This document shows positions 40,315-51,086 of a stretch of DNA of 64,000 bases, one piece after another. Both the position numbers and the translations under genes were made by a program. The DNA is taken from contig NZ_JAIYCP010000021.1 in the NCBI RefSeq assembly GCF_027487935.1, positions 127,271-191,270 on the forward strand. Direction: 5' to 3'. Under the pieces are notes generated by a model. The model made no database searches, was not told the DNA's origin, and saw nothing but the letters and a program-made list of their open reading frames with translations. Within the stretch, counting starts at the first letter, position 1; every line of letters begins with the position of its first letter. This DNA is from Brevundimonas sp. (GTDB lineage Bacteria > Pseudomonadota > Alphaproteobacteria > Caulobacterales > Caulobacteraceae).

Positions 40315-41406
40315 ATGTTCGTCCGCACCCTGACCACGCTTGTGGCGTCTGCCGCTCTCCTGACCGCCTGTGCCACCCGGGAGGTCGACTACCAGGGCGA
40401 GGGCGAAGGATTCATCGGCGCAGGCTCCGGCGTCACGGCCCGGCTCGAGACACCGTCGGTCGGGACCGCCGGCCAGGACGCCGCCGATGATCCGGCCATC
40501 TGGACCAGCCCCGCCCCGGTCACGATCGGTGGTGTCGCCACGCGCGGCTTCGTCGCGGGCACTGACAAGAAGGCCGGCCTGTACATCTACGGCCTCGATG
40601 GCGCGATCCTCCAGTTCCTGCCGGAGGGCCTGCTGAACAATGTCGATCTGACCGAAGGCCTGACGGTAAGCGGCCGGCCCCAGCTGGTGCTGGGTGCCAG
40701 TGATCGCACCCCCGGCAAGACGGGCGTGGCCCTTTATCTGTTCGACCCCGCCGGGAACGGCGGCGTGCGTCCCTGGGGTGCCATCACCACGGATGTGGTC
40801 GAACCCTATGGCTTCTGCTTCGCCCGGCGCGGGGCCGAAATCCACGCTGTGCTGGTCGGCCATGAGGGCGAGGTGCGACAGTTCGTCCTGACGGCCGACG
40901 CTGCGGGCCAGCCGTCTGCCCGCGAGGTACGCCGTTTCGACGTCGGGACGATTTCGGAAGGTTGCGCCGCCGACGAGGCGACCAATGCCCTCTACATCGC
41001 CGAGGAGAACGTCGGCCTGTGGCGCTACGGCCTGGACCCGGCGACCGGCGCGGCGCGCACCCTGGTCCAGCCGATCGCGCCGGGCGTGCTGGTCGCGGAC
41101 GCCGAGGGCCTGACCGTCATCGAGGACGGCGCGGCCCGTTATCTGATCGGTTCCAGCCAGGGCGACTCGACCTTCCCGGTCTGGCGTATCGACGGCGCCG
41201 CGCCCGTCTATGCGGGGCGTTTCGTGGTCCGGGACGGCGCGGTCGACCGCGTCACCGGCACCGACGGTCTGGCCGCCCTGGGCGGCCCGGTCGGCGACGC
41301 CTTCCCGGAAGGACTGGTCGTGGTCCAGGACGACATCAACGACGTCGGCACCCAGAATTTCAAATACATCGACTGGCGCGACATCCGCACCGCCCTGGGG
41401 CTCTAG
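40315..41406 (+). CDS. Beta-propeller phytase (3-phytase) lipoprotein
   Basis: 363-residue precursor. The N-terminus MFVRTLTTLVASAALLTAC is a lipoprotein signal with Cys19 as lipid anchor. BPP family motifs: DAADDPAIWTSP (DDPAIW), TDKKAGLYIYGLDG, EPYGFCF, GHEGEVRQFVL, SEGCAADEATNALYIAEENVGLWRY, LVADAEGLTV, YLIGSSQGDSTFPVW and GTDGLA with FPEGLVVVQDD. These enzymes hydrolyse myo-inositol hexakisphosphate with calcium. A start at GTG 40273 would precede the signal peptide by 14 residues and is less likely. Located in the cell envelope next to the TonB receptor. Confidence 0.94.
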   Translation: MFVRTLTTLVASAALLTACATREVDYQGEGEGFIGAGSGVTARLETPSVGTAGQDAADDPAIWTSPAPVTIGGVATRGFVAGTDKKAGLYIYGLDGAILQFLPEGLLNNVDLTEGLTVSGRPQLVLGASDRTPGKTGVALYLFDPAGNGGVRPWGAITTDVVEPYGFCFARRGAEIHAVLVGHEGEVRQFVLTADAAGQPSAREVRRFDVGTISEGCAADEATNALYIAEENVGLWRYGLDPATGAARTLVQPIAPGVLVADAEGLTVIEDGAARYLIGSSQGDSTFPVWRIDGAAPVYAGRFVVRDGAVDRVTGTDGLAALGGPVGDAFPEGLVVVQDDINDVGTQNFKYIDWRDIRTALGL

Positions 41407-41443
41407 GCTGGCGGCACCCGGCACCGGGGCGCGGAAAGCAAGA

Positions 41444-41468
41444 AAGCCCGGTCGCACGGACCGGGCTT
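41444..41468 (-). terminator. Terminator between phytase and tRNA-Gly
   Basis: AAGCCCGGTC (41444-41453) pairs with GACCGGGCTT (41459-41468), loop GCACG. On the minus strand it is followed by a T-rich stretch (TCTTGCTTTCC), so it mainly terminates the tRNA transcript. Confidence 0.75.
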
Positions 41469-41479
41469 CCTGGTTCGAC

Positions 41480-41554
41480 TGGAGCGGGCGAAGAGATTCG
41501 AACTCTCGACCCCAACCTTGGCAAGGTTGTGCTCTACCACTGAGCTACGCCCGC
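41480..41554 (-). tRNA. tRNA-Gly (GCC)
   Basis: On the minus strand: acceptor GCGGGCG pairs with CGCCCGC, followed by discriminator T and encoded CCA; D-arm region GCTCAGTGGTAGAGC; anticodon loop TTGCCAA with anticodon GCC closed by an AACC/GGTT stem; T-arm GAGAGTTCGAATCTCTT. 75 nt including CCA. No integrase or attachment-site repeat lies beside it. Confidence 0.97.
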
Positions 41555-41622
41555 ACTTCAGTCGGAGGCGGGCGTATAGCGGGAAGGCCCGACCTCTCGC
41601 AAGTCCCCCGTCGCACAATTCG

Positions 41623-41662
41623 GCGCTCAAGGAGCGAGCAACCGCGTTGCGAGCGTTAGCGC
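41623..41662. repeat. 40-bp REP-like palindrome, copy 4
   Basis: Begins GCGCTCAAGGAGCGAGCAA and ends GCGTTAGCGC. The paired change of the inner stem (GCAACCGCGTTGC instead of GCGACCGCGTCGC) preserves base pairing. Located between the tRNA and the SDR gene. Confidence 0.83.
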
Positions 41663-41684
41663 CTGCGCGAAGCGCATCCGCGCC

Positions 41685-42467
41685 TCAGCGCGGCGCCATA
41701 CGGATCGCGCCGTCCAGCCGGATGCATTCGCCGTTGATGTAGACGTTGCGGGCCAGTTCCAGCACCAGCGAGGCATAGTCCGACGGCTTGCCGAGGCGGC
41801 TGGGGAAGGGGATCTGTGCGGCCAGGGCGTCCTGGATCTTCTGATCCATGCCGGCCATCATCGGCGTCCACATGATGCCGGGCAGGATGGTGTTGCAGCG
41901 GATGCCTTCCTGGGCGAGGTCGCGGGCCACCGGCAGGGTCATGGCATAGACGCCACCCTTGGAGGCCGAATAGGCCGCCTGGCCGATCTGGCCGTCCTGG
42001 GCCGCCACCGAGGCGGTGTTGACGATCAGACCCCGCTCGCCGTCGGCCATCGGCTCCAGCGTCACCATGCCGGCCGCCGACTGGCTCAGAACGCGGAAGG
42101 TACCGAACAAATTGACCCGAACGGTGCGCTCAAAGCCGGCCATGTCATGGGCCCGGATCTCGCCCGTGTCCTTCTTGCGCGACACCGTCTTCTGGCCCGT
42201 GGCGATGCCGGCGCAGTTGACCGTCAGACGCTCCTGGCCGTGGGCGGCGCGGGCCTTTTCAAAGCCGGCTGCGACGCTGGCATCGTCGGTGACGTCGACG
42301 TGGCAGAAGACGCCGCCGATCTCGGCCGCAATCGCCTCGCCGCGTTCGGCGTTCATGTCGAACAGGGCGACCTTCGCCCCCGTGGCCGCGATGGCCCGCG
42401 CCGTCCCCTCGCCGAGGCCGGAGGCTCCACCTGTCACCACTGCCGCAATCGACCCGTCGAGTTTCAT
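41685..42467 (-). CDS. Short-chain dehydrogenase/reductase (3-hydroxyacyl-CoA dehydrogenase type)
   Basis: 260-residue SDR. NAD-binding VTGGASGLGEGTARAIA, NNAG-equivalent VNCAGIA, catalytic Ser in IVNTASVAAQDGQ, YSASKGG (Tyr/Lys), and PG motif LPGIMWTPMM. The sequence around GQKTVSRK and GLIVNTASVAAQDGQIGQAAY is typical of HSD17B10-like type II 3-hydroxyacyl-CoA dehydrogenases, acting in short-chain or branched-chain fatty acid oxidation. Divergent from the DUF1232 gene. Confidence 0.88.
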   Translation of the reverse strand: MKLDGSIAAVVTGGASGLGEGTARAIAATGAKVALFDMNAERGEAIAAEIGGVFCHVDVTDDASVAAGFEKARAAHGQERLTVNCAGIATGQKTVSRKKDTGEIRAHDMAGFERTVRVNLFGTFRVLSQSAAGMVTLEPMADGERGLIVNTASVAAQDGQIGQAAYSASKGGVYAMTLPVARDLAQEGIRCNTILPGIMWTPMMAGMDQKIQDALAAQIPFPSRLGKPSDYASLVLELARNVYINGECIRLDGAIRMAPR

Positions 42468-42524
42468 GGCCGGAGCCCCTATATGGATGTTGAACCAGAG
42501 ATCAGTTGCGGGGCTTTAGCCGCC

Positions 42525-42923
42525 ATGACCACGAATTCCAAACCGATCACGCCCGACGAGGCCCTCGACCCGTCCCGCGCCCTCGTGCCGTCCATCCAGC
42601 AGGTCAATGAGGTCCGGGTCCAGAGGGGTTTCTGGCCCAAGATCCGGCGCACCGCGGCCCGCATCCCCTTCGCCCGGCAACTGGTCAGCGTCTGGTATGC
42701 CGCCCGCGACCCGGAGACTCCGGCGGCGGCCAAGGGGGTCATGCTCGGGGCGCTGGCCTATTTCGTCCTGCCCGTCGACGCCATTCCGGACATTTTCGCC
42801 GGCATCGGCTTCACCGACGATGCGGCAGTGATCACGGCCCTGATCGCCACCCTGGGGGCCCATATCAAGCGCCGGCACAAGGACCAGGCCGAAGCCGCCC
42901 TGGAGCGGCTGCGCGACGTCTAG
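42525..42923 (+). CDS. DUF1232 (YkvA family) membrane protein
   Basis: 132-residue protein. The DUF1232 signature is GALAYFVLPVDAIPDIFAGIGFTDDAAVI, a short membrane-associated hairpin. The N-terminal part is basic and soluble. Function unknown. The ATG at 42525 is chosen; longer frames run through the divergent SDR gene. Confidence 0.88.
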   Translation: MTTNSKPITPDEALDPSRALVPSIQQVNEVRVQRGFWPKIRRTAARIPFARQLVSVWYAARDPETPAAAKGVMLGALAYFVLPVDAIPDIFAGIGFTDDAAVITALIATLGAHIKRRHKDQAEAALERLRDV

Positions 42924-42966
42924 AGCAATCGGCGCTCCAGTTGACGCATTGGCCTCCAGCGACAAG

Positions 42967-43188
42967 GGTTCATCACAACGGGCACAACGCGGTCACAACG
43001 GACACGACGAGATCGAGACGGTGGCACTATCGCGGATCGCTTCCTTCAGGCTCGGTTTTTCGTCGAAGGGAGGATCGGCGGCAAAGCCGCCCTTGTCTCT
43101 TTTCGATGCCAGGAAGGATCGACAAACGCGGCAACCGCACGGTCCCGTCGTGTCCGTTGTGACCGCGTTGTGCTCGTTGTGATGAACC
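42967..43188. repeat. Long inverted repeat with TTCATCACAACG arms, copy 1
   Basis: Left arm 42967-43009 (starting GGTTCATCACAACGGGCAC) and right arm 43146-43188 are 43-bp inverted repeats that differ at one position. Each arm contains four CACAACG-like words. The 136-bp centre includes GGCGGC-AAA-GCCGCC and A/T-richer patches but no convincing ORF. The element fills most of the 298-bp gap between the convergent DUF1232 and oxygenase genes. Confidence 0.9.
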
Positions 43189-43221
43189 TTTCGGCCCGCG
43201 CCAACCGAGCCGACGAACGGT

Positions 43222-43938
43222 CTAGACCGCCTGATGCGAGCGCAGCCAGCCGGTGATCGACAACCGGTCCCGGGGCGCAAAACTGGCGACCTGGGTCACG
43301 GCATGGCGCATGGGCACAGCGAACAGATTGAGCGCGTTGAAGGCCGGAACGAACCCCGCCTCGATATGGCCGTCCGCCCCCTCGAAGGCCAGCACCCCGC
43401 CCCAGTCGGCGCGCCAGTCGCGGGTCAGGTTCAGCACATAGGCATAGAGCCGGTTTTTGCCCTCGGCGGCATCGTCATGGCCGGTCAGGACCTGACCCGG
43501 TCGGTAGCGGGTGGCCTGGGCGTCGACGAAATCGATCCGGTCGTCACCGGTTACACCCCGCACGAAGGCGAGGAATTCCGGCCCGTTGAGAAAATCCGGC
43601 ACGGCGCTGACCGCATCCGGCTGCGCGTCCTCCGGCTCCAGATCCAGCCGGCGGGTGTCGAAGATATACTGCATGCGCGGCTCGGCCCCGTCGACGCGGG
43701 CCGCGTCGATCCAGCCCTGTTTGCCGGGCTCGGCGGCGACCCGCCCCTTCAGCGGCAGTTCGAAGAACTCGCCCCCGGCCGAGACACTGACCTTCCAGCC
43801 GTCGAAGGCCTCGAGGGCGGCGGCGATGCTTTCGGCGCTGTCGGGCGCAAGGACGCCGGGAACATGCAGCCGCCGCCGGGTTGCGAACGCCTGGCGCAGC
43901 GCAGCGACGTCCAGCGCGGGCGAGAGTTGTGGGGTCAT
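43222..43938 (-). CDS. 2OG-Fe(II) oxygenase family protein A
   Basis: 238-residue double-stranded beta-helix dioxygenase of the prolyl-hydroxylase-like group. Iron ligands H154 and D156 (GHDD) and H212 (MRHAV), and the 2-oxoglutarate Arg225 in RLSITGW. VDAQATRYRPGQ before the iron motif and RLYAYVLNLT after it are shared with its paralogue at 44936. Substrate unknown. Third gene of a coupled operon: its ATG overlaps the TGA of the quinone oxidoreductase gene (ATGA). Confidence 0.87.
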   Translation of the reverse strand: MTPQLSPALDVAALRQAFATRRRLHVPGVLAPDSAESIAAALEAFDGWKVSVSAGGEFFELPLKGRVAAEPGKQGWIDAARVDGAEPRMQYIFDTRRLDLEPEDAQPDAVSAVPDFLNGPEFLAFVRGVTGDDRIDFVDAQATRYRPGQVLTGHDDAAEGKNRLYAYVLNLTRDWRADWGGVLAFEGADGHIEAGFVPAFNALNLFAVPMRHAVTQVASFAPRDRLSITGWLRSHQAV

Positions 43939-44936
43939 GACTCGACCGTGACCACGACCTTGCCCATCACCGACCGGTCGCCCAGGGCCTTGATGGCCTC
44001 ATGGGCGCGTTCCAGCGGGAAGGTGCGGCTGACACGAGGGCGGATCTTGCCTTCCTCCCAGAAGCGCAGAAGGTCCGCCATATTGGCGGCGTGGGCGGCC
44101 GGGTCGCGCATGACGGCGGCGCCCCAGAAAACCCCGATCACCGACACCGACTTCAGCAGGGTCAGGTTCAGCGGCAGGGACGGAATACCCGCCGGGAAGC
44201 CGACCACCAGATAGCGGCCGTTCCAGTCCATCGCACGCAGGGCCGGCTCGCAATAGTCGCCGCCGACCGCATCATAGACCACATCCGGCCCGTCGCGGCC
44301 CGAGGCCAGTTTCAACTCGCCCGACAGTTCCTTCTGCGCGGCCTTGTCCATCTTGCCCGAGGGATAGATCAGGCCGTTGTCGGCCCCCGCCTCCAGGGCG
44401 AACTGGACCTTTTCATGGGTCGAGGCGGCGGCGATCACATGGGCCCCCATCGCCTTGCCGAGCTCGACCGCGGCAATGCCGACGCCGCCCGCAGCACCCA
44501 GCACCAGCAGGCTCTCACCCGGCTTCAGCTGCGCCCGGTCCTTCAGGGCGTACCAGGAGGTGCCGTAGGTCATCACCAGCGCGGCGGCCGTGTTGAAATC
44601 CATCGCATCGGGGATTTTCATCACCGAGGCGGCGGGCACGGCCAGGCGCTCGACCATGCCGCCCCAGCCGGGCACGGCGATGACCCGATCACCCTTGCGA
44701 ACATGGGTCACACCCTCGCCGATTGCCTCGATCACACCGGCGACCTCGCCACCGGGCGAGAAGGGCCGGGTCGGCTTGAACTGGTATTTGTCCTCGATGA
44801 TCAGGGTGTCGGGGAAATTGACCCCGATGGCCCGGACCTCGATCACCACCTCGCCCTTCATCGGCCGGGGGTCCAGAACCTCCTCGACGACGAGGGTTTC
44901 GGGGCCGCCGGGGGCCTTGGACAGGACTGCGCGCAT
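43935..44936 (-). CDS. NADPH:quinone oxidoreductase (zeta-crystallin-like MDR)
   Basis: 333-residue MDR enzyme without zinc ligands. Landmarks: MRAVLSKAPGGPETLVV, IGVNFPDTLI, the nucleotide-binding VLGAAGGVGIAAVELGKAMGA, and VVYDAVGGDYCEPALRAM. Family members reduce quinones or enones with NADPH. ATG 44936 is used because the longer frame overlaps the upstream oxygenase. Its start overlaps the stop of oxygenase B by one base, and its stop overlaps the start of oxygenase A, so three genes are translated as a unit. Confidence 0.9.
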   Translation of the reverse strand: MRAVLSKAPGGPETLVVEEVLDPRPMKGEVVIEVRAIGVNFPDTLIIEDKYQFKPTRPFSPGGEVAGVIEAIGEGVTHVRKGDRVIAVPGWGGMVERLAVPAASVMKIPDAMDFNTAAALVMTYGTSWYALKDRAQLKPGESLLVLGAAGGVGIAAVELGKAMGAHVIAAASTHEKVQFALEAGADNGLIYPSGKMDKAAQKELSGELKLASGRDGPDVVYDAVGGDYCEPALRAMDWNGRYLVVGFPAGIPSLPLNLTLLKSVSVIGVFWGAAVMRDPAAHAANMADLLRFWEEGKIRPRVSRTFPLERAHEAIKALGDRSVMGKVVVTVES

Positions 44937-45739
44937 CAGGACGTCTTTCGTGAGGGGAGAAGGCCGGGCTCTATCTGGCGCACCCAGCCGGTGATGGACA
45001 GGCGCGGCGCGCCGGCGAAGGGAGCCACGCAGGACACGGCGTGGGGCTGGGGCACGCGGAACAGGTTCAGGGCGTTCCAGGCCGGGCTGTAGGCCTCGGC
45101 CACATGGCCGTCGGCGTCGATGAAATTGAGCAGGCCGCCCCAGTCCGTCCGCCAATGGGGCGTCAGATTCAGCACATAGGCATACAGCCGGCCGGACGAC
45201 GGCTTCTTGTCATCATGCTGGGTGAGATAGTGGCCGCGCTCATATCGGGTGGCCTGGGCGTCGACGTGGTTGGGCCGGCTATCGCCCGTCAAGGCCCGCA
45301 CAAAATCAAGAAATGCCGCACTGTTGAGAAAGGCATAGGCGGCGGCATAGGCAGGATCCAGCGGCTCCCCCTTCTCGACCAGATCACTGATCCGCAGGCT
45401 GTCGAACATGTAGTGGAAACCGTCCCGCGCCTCGGCATGGGCGAGGGTCAGGAACCGGGCCGCCTGATCCGGCGCAAAGGCCTCCAGCTGTTCCACCGGG
45501 ATGTCGATCGTCTGGCCCCCGCCCAGGGTCGAGCACATCCAGAGCCGTTCCGCCGCGAGGCTCCGGTGCAGCCGTTCGGCCGAAGCCGGCTGGAGGAAGC
45601 CCGGGATGTGGATGCGACCGAACCGTTTGAACGACGCGGCCATCGATGACGGGTTCAGCGTCGGATCGATTCCGATCCCGGCGGAATTTGCAGCCACAAA
45701 AGGCCCTGAAGCTTGCACGGATCGTCCCTTGGCGCGCAT
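44936..45739 (-). CDS. 2OG-Fe(II) oxygenase family protein B
   Basis: Up to 267 residues; paralogue of the product of 43222-43938, sharing FLDFVRALTGD, HVDAQATRYERG, RLYAYVLNLT, WRTDWGGLLNF, AWNALNLFRVPQPHAV and RLSITGWVR. Iron ligands H175 and D177 (QHDD) and H233, 2-oxoglutarate Arg246 (numbered from the first ATG). The first ~20 residues are not family-like, so a later GTG or ATG start (for example ATG 45643) is possible. First gene of the three-gene operon. Substrate unknown. Confidence 0.86.
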   Translation of the reverse strand: MRAKGRSVQASGPFVAANSAGIGIDPTLNPSSMAASFKRFGRIHIPGFLQPASAERLHRSLAAERLWMCSTLGGGQTIDIPVEQLEAFAPDQAARFLTLAHAEARDGFHYMFDSLRISDLVEKGEPLDPAYAAAYAFLNSAAFLDFVRALTGDSRPNHVDAQATRYERGHYLTQHDDKKPSSGRLYAYVLNLTPHWRTDWGGLLNFIDADGHVAEAYSPAWNALNLFRVPQPHAVSCVAPFAGAPRLSITGWVRQIEPGLLPSRKTS

Positions 45740-45807
45740 GACGGGCGAAAGCGCTGCCGTCGTCCCGCGACGCTAGCGACCCTCGACCCGAGTTGAAAGA
45801 GGCCCTG

Positions 45808-46686
45808 ATGACCGGCAGACCCGCCCTCATCCTCCACGGCGGCGCCGGCGCCCGGCGCGAACGCGACTACACCCGCGAGATAGCCCATATGGGCGAGGTG
45901 GTGGCGGCCATGAAGGCGCGGCTGGACGCCGGCGCCCCGGCGCTGGATGTCGCGGTCGAGGCGACGGTCCTGCTGGAGGACTCCGGCCTCTATGTCGCCG
46001 GGCGCGGGGCCTCGCCCAATCTGGCCGGGGCGTATGAGCTCGACGCCAGCCTGATGGACGGGTCGACGCGCAAGGCCGGGGCCGTGGCGGCCCTGCAGGG
46101 GTTCCGCAATCCGGTCGTGGCCGCCCGCGCCGTGATGGATCGAACCCCCCACGTCATGCTGACGGGAGAGGGCGCATCCCTGTTCGCTTTCGATCAGGGG
46201 CTCGAACCCATTGCCGACGAAGCGGCCTGGTTCACCCGGGCCGGTCAGGGCGAGGACAATCACCCACCGGGCACCCTCGCCCACGGCACGGTCGGCTGTT
46301 GCGTTCTGGATCGCGACGGCCGGCTGGCGGCGGCGACCTCGACCGCGGGCGTGTTCGGCAAGATGCCGGGCCGCGTCGGCGACACCCCCATTCCCGGGGC
46401 CGGCAGCTGGGCCGACGGCCGTGTCGCGGTCTCGGGCACCGGACAGGGCGAGTATTTCATCCGCGTCGCCGCCTGTGCCCAGGTCAGCTGGCGTGTCGGG
46501 GCGGGCCAGACCCTCGCCGAGGCGGGGCGGGCCGTGATCGAAGAGATCGGCGACATGGGCGGCGACGGCGGCCTGATCGCACTCGACCGCGACGGCAACA
46601 TCACCGCCCCCTTCAACAGCCAGGGCATGAAACGGGCCTGGCTGACCCCCGACGGCGAGATCGGGGTCGAGGTGTTCGGTTCCTGA
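45808..46686 (+). CDS. iaaA: Isoaspartyl peptidase / L-asparaginase (plant type, Ntn hydrolase)
   Basis: 292-residue precursor that self-cleaves before Thr161 ([10 protein letters not shown]), the N-terminal nucleophile of the beta chain. N-terminal [31 protein letters not shown], and [23 protein letters not shown] complete the family pattern. It cleaves isoaspartyl dipeptides and asparagine. ATG 45808 is chosen over an upstream TTG because AAAGAGG lies 5 bases before it. Confidence 0.93.
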   Translation: MTGRPALILHGGAGARRERDYTREIAHMGEVVAAMKARLDAGAPALDVAVEATVLLEDSGLYVAGRGASPNLAGAYELDASLMDGSTRKAGAVAALQGFRNPVVAARAVMDRTPHVMLTGEGASLFAFDQGLEPIADEAAWFTRAGQGEDNHPPGTLAHGTVGCCVLDRDGRLAAATSTAGVFGKMPGRVGDTPIPGAGSWADGRVAVSGTGQGEYFIRVAACAQVSWRVGAGQTLAEAGRAVIEEIGDMGGDGGLIALDRDGNITAPFNSQGMKRAWLTPDGEIGVEVFGS

Positions 46687-46784
46687 CACAGGTCCCGGCG
46701 ATTTCGTCGCCGGGCGAAGGCGGTTCATCCGGCGTTCACCGCCCACCCCGCTAAAGCTTGCCGCGAAAACCCGGGGAGCCCGAA

Positions 46785-47315
46785 ATGAAGTCCGCCGTTA
46801 CCGCCGTCGTCGCCGCAGCCCTGTTGTCCGTCGCGGCCTGCGCGCCTGTGATCGAGGGCGGCCCGCCCATGGCCCTGCCGATCGGCCTGCAGGAAACCGC
46901 CCAGGCCGGCTCGGTCACCCTGTCGACCGGCTGGCTGGATGCGGAGGATGACTTCGCCCTGACCTTTTCGGCCGAGGTCCATGAGGAGCTACGCCGGTGC
47001 ATGTGGGGCACGGTGCCGATCAACATCCGCGTCCATATCGACGAAATGGAGCGCGCGGGGCGGCTGGAGACCCTGCTGACCGGCGAGGGCAGCCATACGC
47101 TGTCGGGGACTGTGGAGTTCGTCGACCCCGCCGACGACGACAGGGTCGTGGGCCGCTTCCCCGTCTCGGTCGCGACCAGCGCCCAGGGCCGGCTCGGCGC
47201 CCTGCTGGGCGACCGCCAGATGATGGTCTCCGAAGAGTTCGGCCGCGCCGTGTGCGAGCAGGCCTTCGGCCGCAACCCGCGCGACCGCGGGCTGCACAAT
47301 GCGACGGGGGGCTGA
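46785..47315 (+). CDS. Putative lipoprotein, unknown function
   Basis: 176-residue protein: signal MKSAVTAVVAAALLSVAAC with lipobox Cys19, then a predicted beta-rich domain with HEELRRCMWGTVPINIRVHIDEM and SHTLSGTVEFVD. I do not recognise the family. The ATG follows GGGGAGCCCGAA, a good ribosome-binding site. It is preceded by iaaA on the same strand (about 100 bp). A location in the envelope is likely. Confidence 0.78.
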   Translation: MKSAVTAVVAAALLSVAACAPVIEGGPPMALPIGLQETAQAGSVTLSTGWLDAEDDFALTFSAEVHEELRRCMWGTVPINIRVHIDEMERAGRLETLLTGEGSHTLSGTVEFVDPADDDRVVGRFPVSVATSAQGRLGALLGDRQMMVSEEFGRAVCEQAFGRNPRDRGLHNATGG

Positions 47316-47348
47316 TTCCCGGCACCGTCGCGAAAGGTGAGCTTGTCA

Positions 47349-47378
47349 TCCCCGACGAAGCGAAGCGGAGATCGGGGA
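47349..47378. repeat. Short inverted repeat TCCCCGA ... TCGGGGA
   Basis: TCCCCGA (47349-47355) and TCGGGGA (47372-47378) flank a GAAGCG-repeating spacer (GACGAAGCGAAGCGGAGA). This type of intergenic palindrome is common in related genomes as far as I can recall, but only one copy is seen here. Confidence 0.5.
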
Positions 47379-47432
47379 CGCTGAAGCGCGCAACGATCCT
47401 TGCGGACGCCCCGCCGTCTCCACACAACAAAA

Positions 47433-47460
47433 AGGGCCGGCGGATCGCTCCGCCGGCCCT
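47433..47460 (-). terminator. Terminator of acnA
   Basis: A perfect 12-bp stem, AGGGCCGGCGGA (47433-47444) with TCCGCCGGCCCT (47449-47460) and loop TCGC. On the minus strand it is followed by TTTTTG, 24 bp after the acnA stop. Confidence 0.88.
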
Positions 47461-47483
47461 CTTCGTTTCGTTCGGACGGCTGC

Positions 47484-50189
<2,706 letters not shown>

Positions 50190-50336
50190 GGAGAGGCTTC
50201 CTCTGGTTCACGCCGCCCGACAATCCGGTTGCACGTACGCGCGGTCGACGGCGGGGCACACAGGTCCCCGACGCGCGCGGCGAACGCCTGCTGCGGCGAG
50301 GCCGGATATAACGAGGGTTGCGGGTCGCGTCCATGT

Positions 50337-50481
50337 TCTCCCTCCCCCTTGTGGGGAGGGTGGTCGCGAAGCGACCGGGTGGGGCGCGTCGGGCGACCCA
50401 CGGAACACTGCTTTCTGCACCCGAACACCCCCACCCGGCTTCGCCCTTGGCTCAGCCACCCTCTCCATGAAGGGGAGGGAG
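50337..50481. repeat. Large CTCCCTCCCC/GGGGAGGGAG inverted element
   Basis: Left part 50337-50387 holds CTCCCTCCCCC-TTGTGG-GGAGGG and GGTCGC-GAA-GCGACC, then GGGTGGGG. Right part 50427-50481 holds CCCCCACCCGG and ends CATGAAGGGGAGGGAG, complementary to the left end. This arrangement is a familiar intergenic repeat in alphaproteobacteria. The right end doubles as the ccmA ribosome-binding site. Confidence 0.82.
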
Positions 50482-50486
50482 ACGCC

Positions 50487-51086
50487 GTGATCACAGCCGA
50501 CTCCCTCACCGTCTCCCGCGGCGAACGCGTGCTGTTCCGGGACCTGTCCTTCCACATCGCCCCCGGCGAGGCCGTGGCCCTGACCGGAGCCAATGGCGCG
50601 GGCAAGACCACCCTGCTGCGCACCCTGGCCGGCTTCATCCGCCCGGACGCGGGGACGGTCACCTTCGCCGACATCGACCCGGCCGAGGCCCGGGCGCACC
50701 GGATTCACTGGCTGGGTCATCTGGACGGCCTGAAGACCGGCCGACGGGCCCGCGAGGAGCTGGATTTCCAGGCCCGCTGGACCGGGGCGAATGACGAAGG
50801 GATCGCCGCCGCAATCGCCGGGCTGGCGCTGGAACCCCTGCTCGACCTCGAGGTGCGCAAATTGTCGGCCGGACAGCGCCGCCGCCTCGCCTTCGCCCGG
50901 CTGATCGCCGCGCCACGCTCCCTTTGGCTGCTGGACGAACCCTTCGCCCCCCTGGATGCCCGCTGGCGCGCCGCCCTCGGCCTGATGATGCAGGCCCATA
51001 TGGACCGGGGCGGAGCCATCCTGGCCGCCGTGCATGATCCCCTGCCGGTTCCGGCGCGGGCCCTCGACATCGGGGCCGGGCGATGA
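50487..51086 (+). CDS. ccmA: Haem exporter ATP-binding protein CcmA
   Basis: 199-residue ABC ATPase of the cytochrome c maturation system I. Walker [17 protein letters not shown], signature [14 protein letters not shown], Walker [13 protein letters not shown] and the switch His in AAVHDP are present. The GTG start at 50487 is preceded by AGGGGAGGGAG (50471-50481), part of the intergenic repeat. With CcmB, C and D it loads haem onto CcmE. ccmB overlaps its end by 4 bases. Confidence 0.93.
   Translation: MITADSLTVSRGERVLFRDLSFHIAPGEAVALTGANGAGKTTLLRTLAGFIRPDAGTVTFADIDPAEARAHRIHWLGHLDGLKTGRRAREELDFQARWTGANDEGIAAAIAGLALEPLLDLEVRKLSAGQRRRLAFARLIAAPRSLWLLDEPFAPLDARWRAALGLMMQAHMDRGGAILAAVHDPLPVPARALDIGAGR

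Noticed and set aside
41480-41554. Integration site at tRNA-Gly
   Set aside because: No integrase, no duplicated tRNA 3' end and ordinary genes on both sides.
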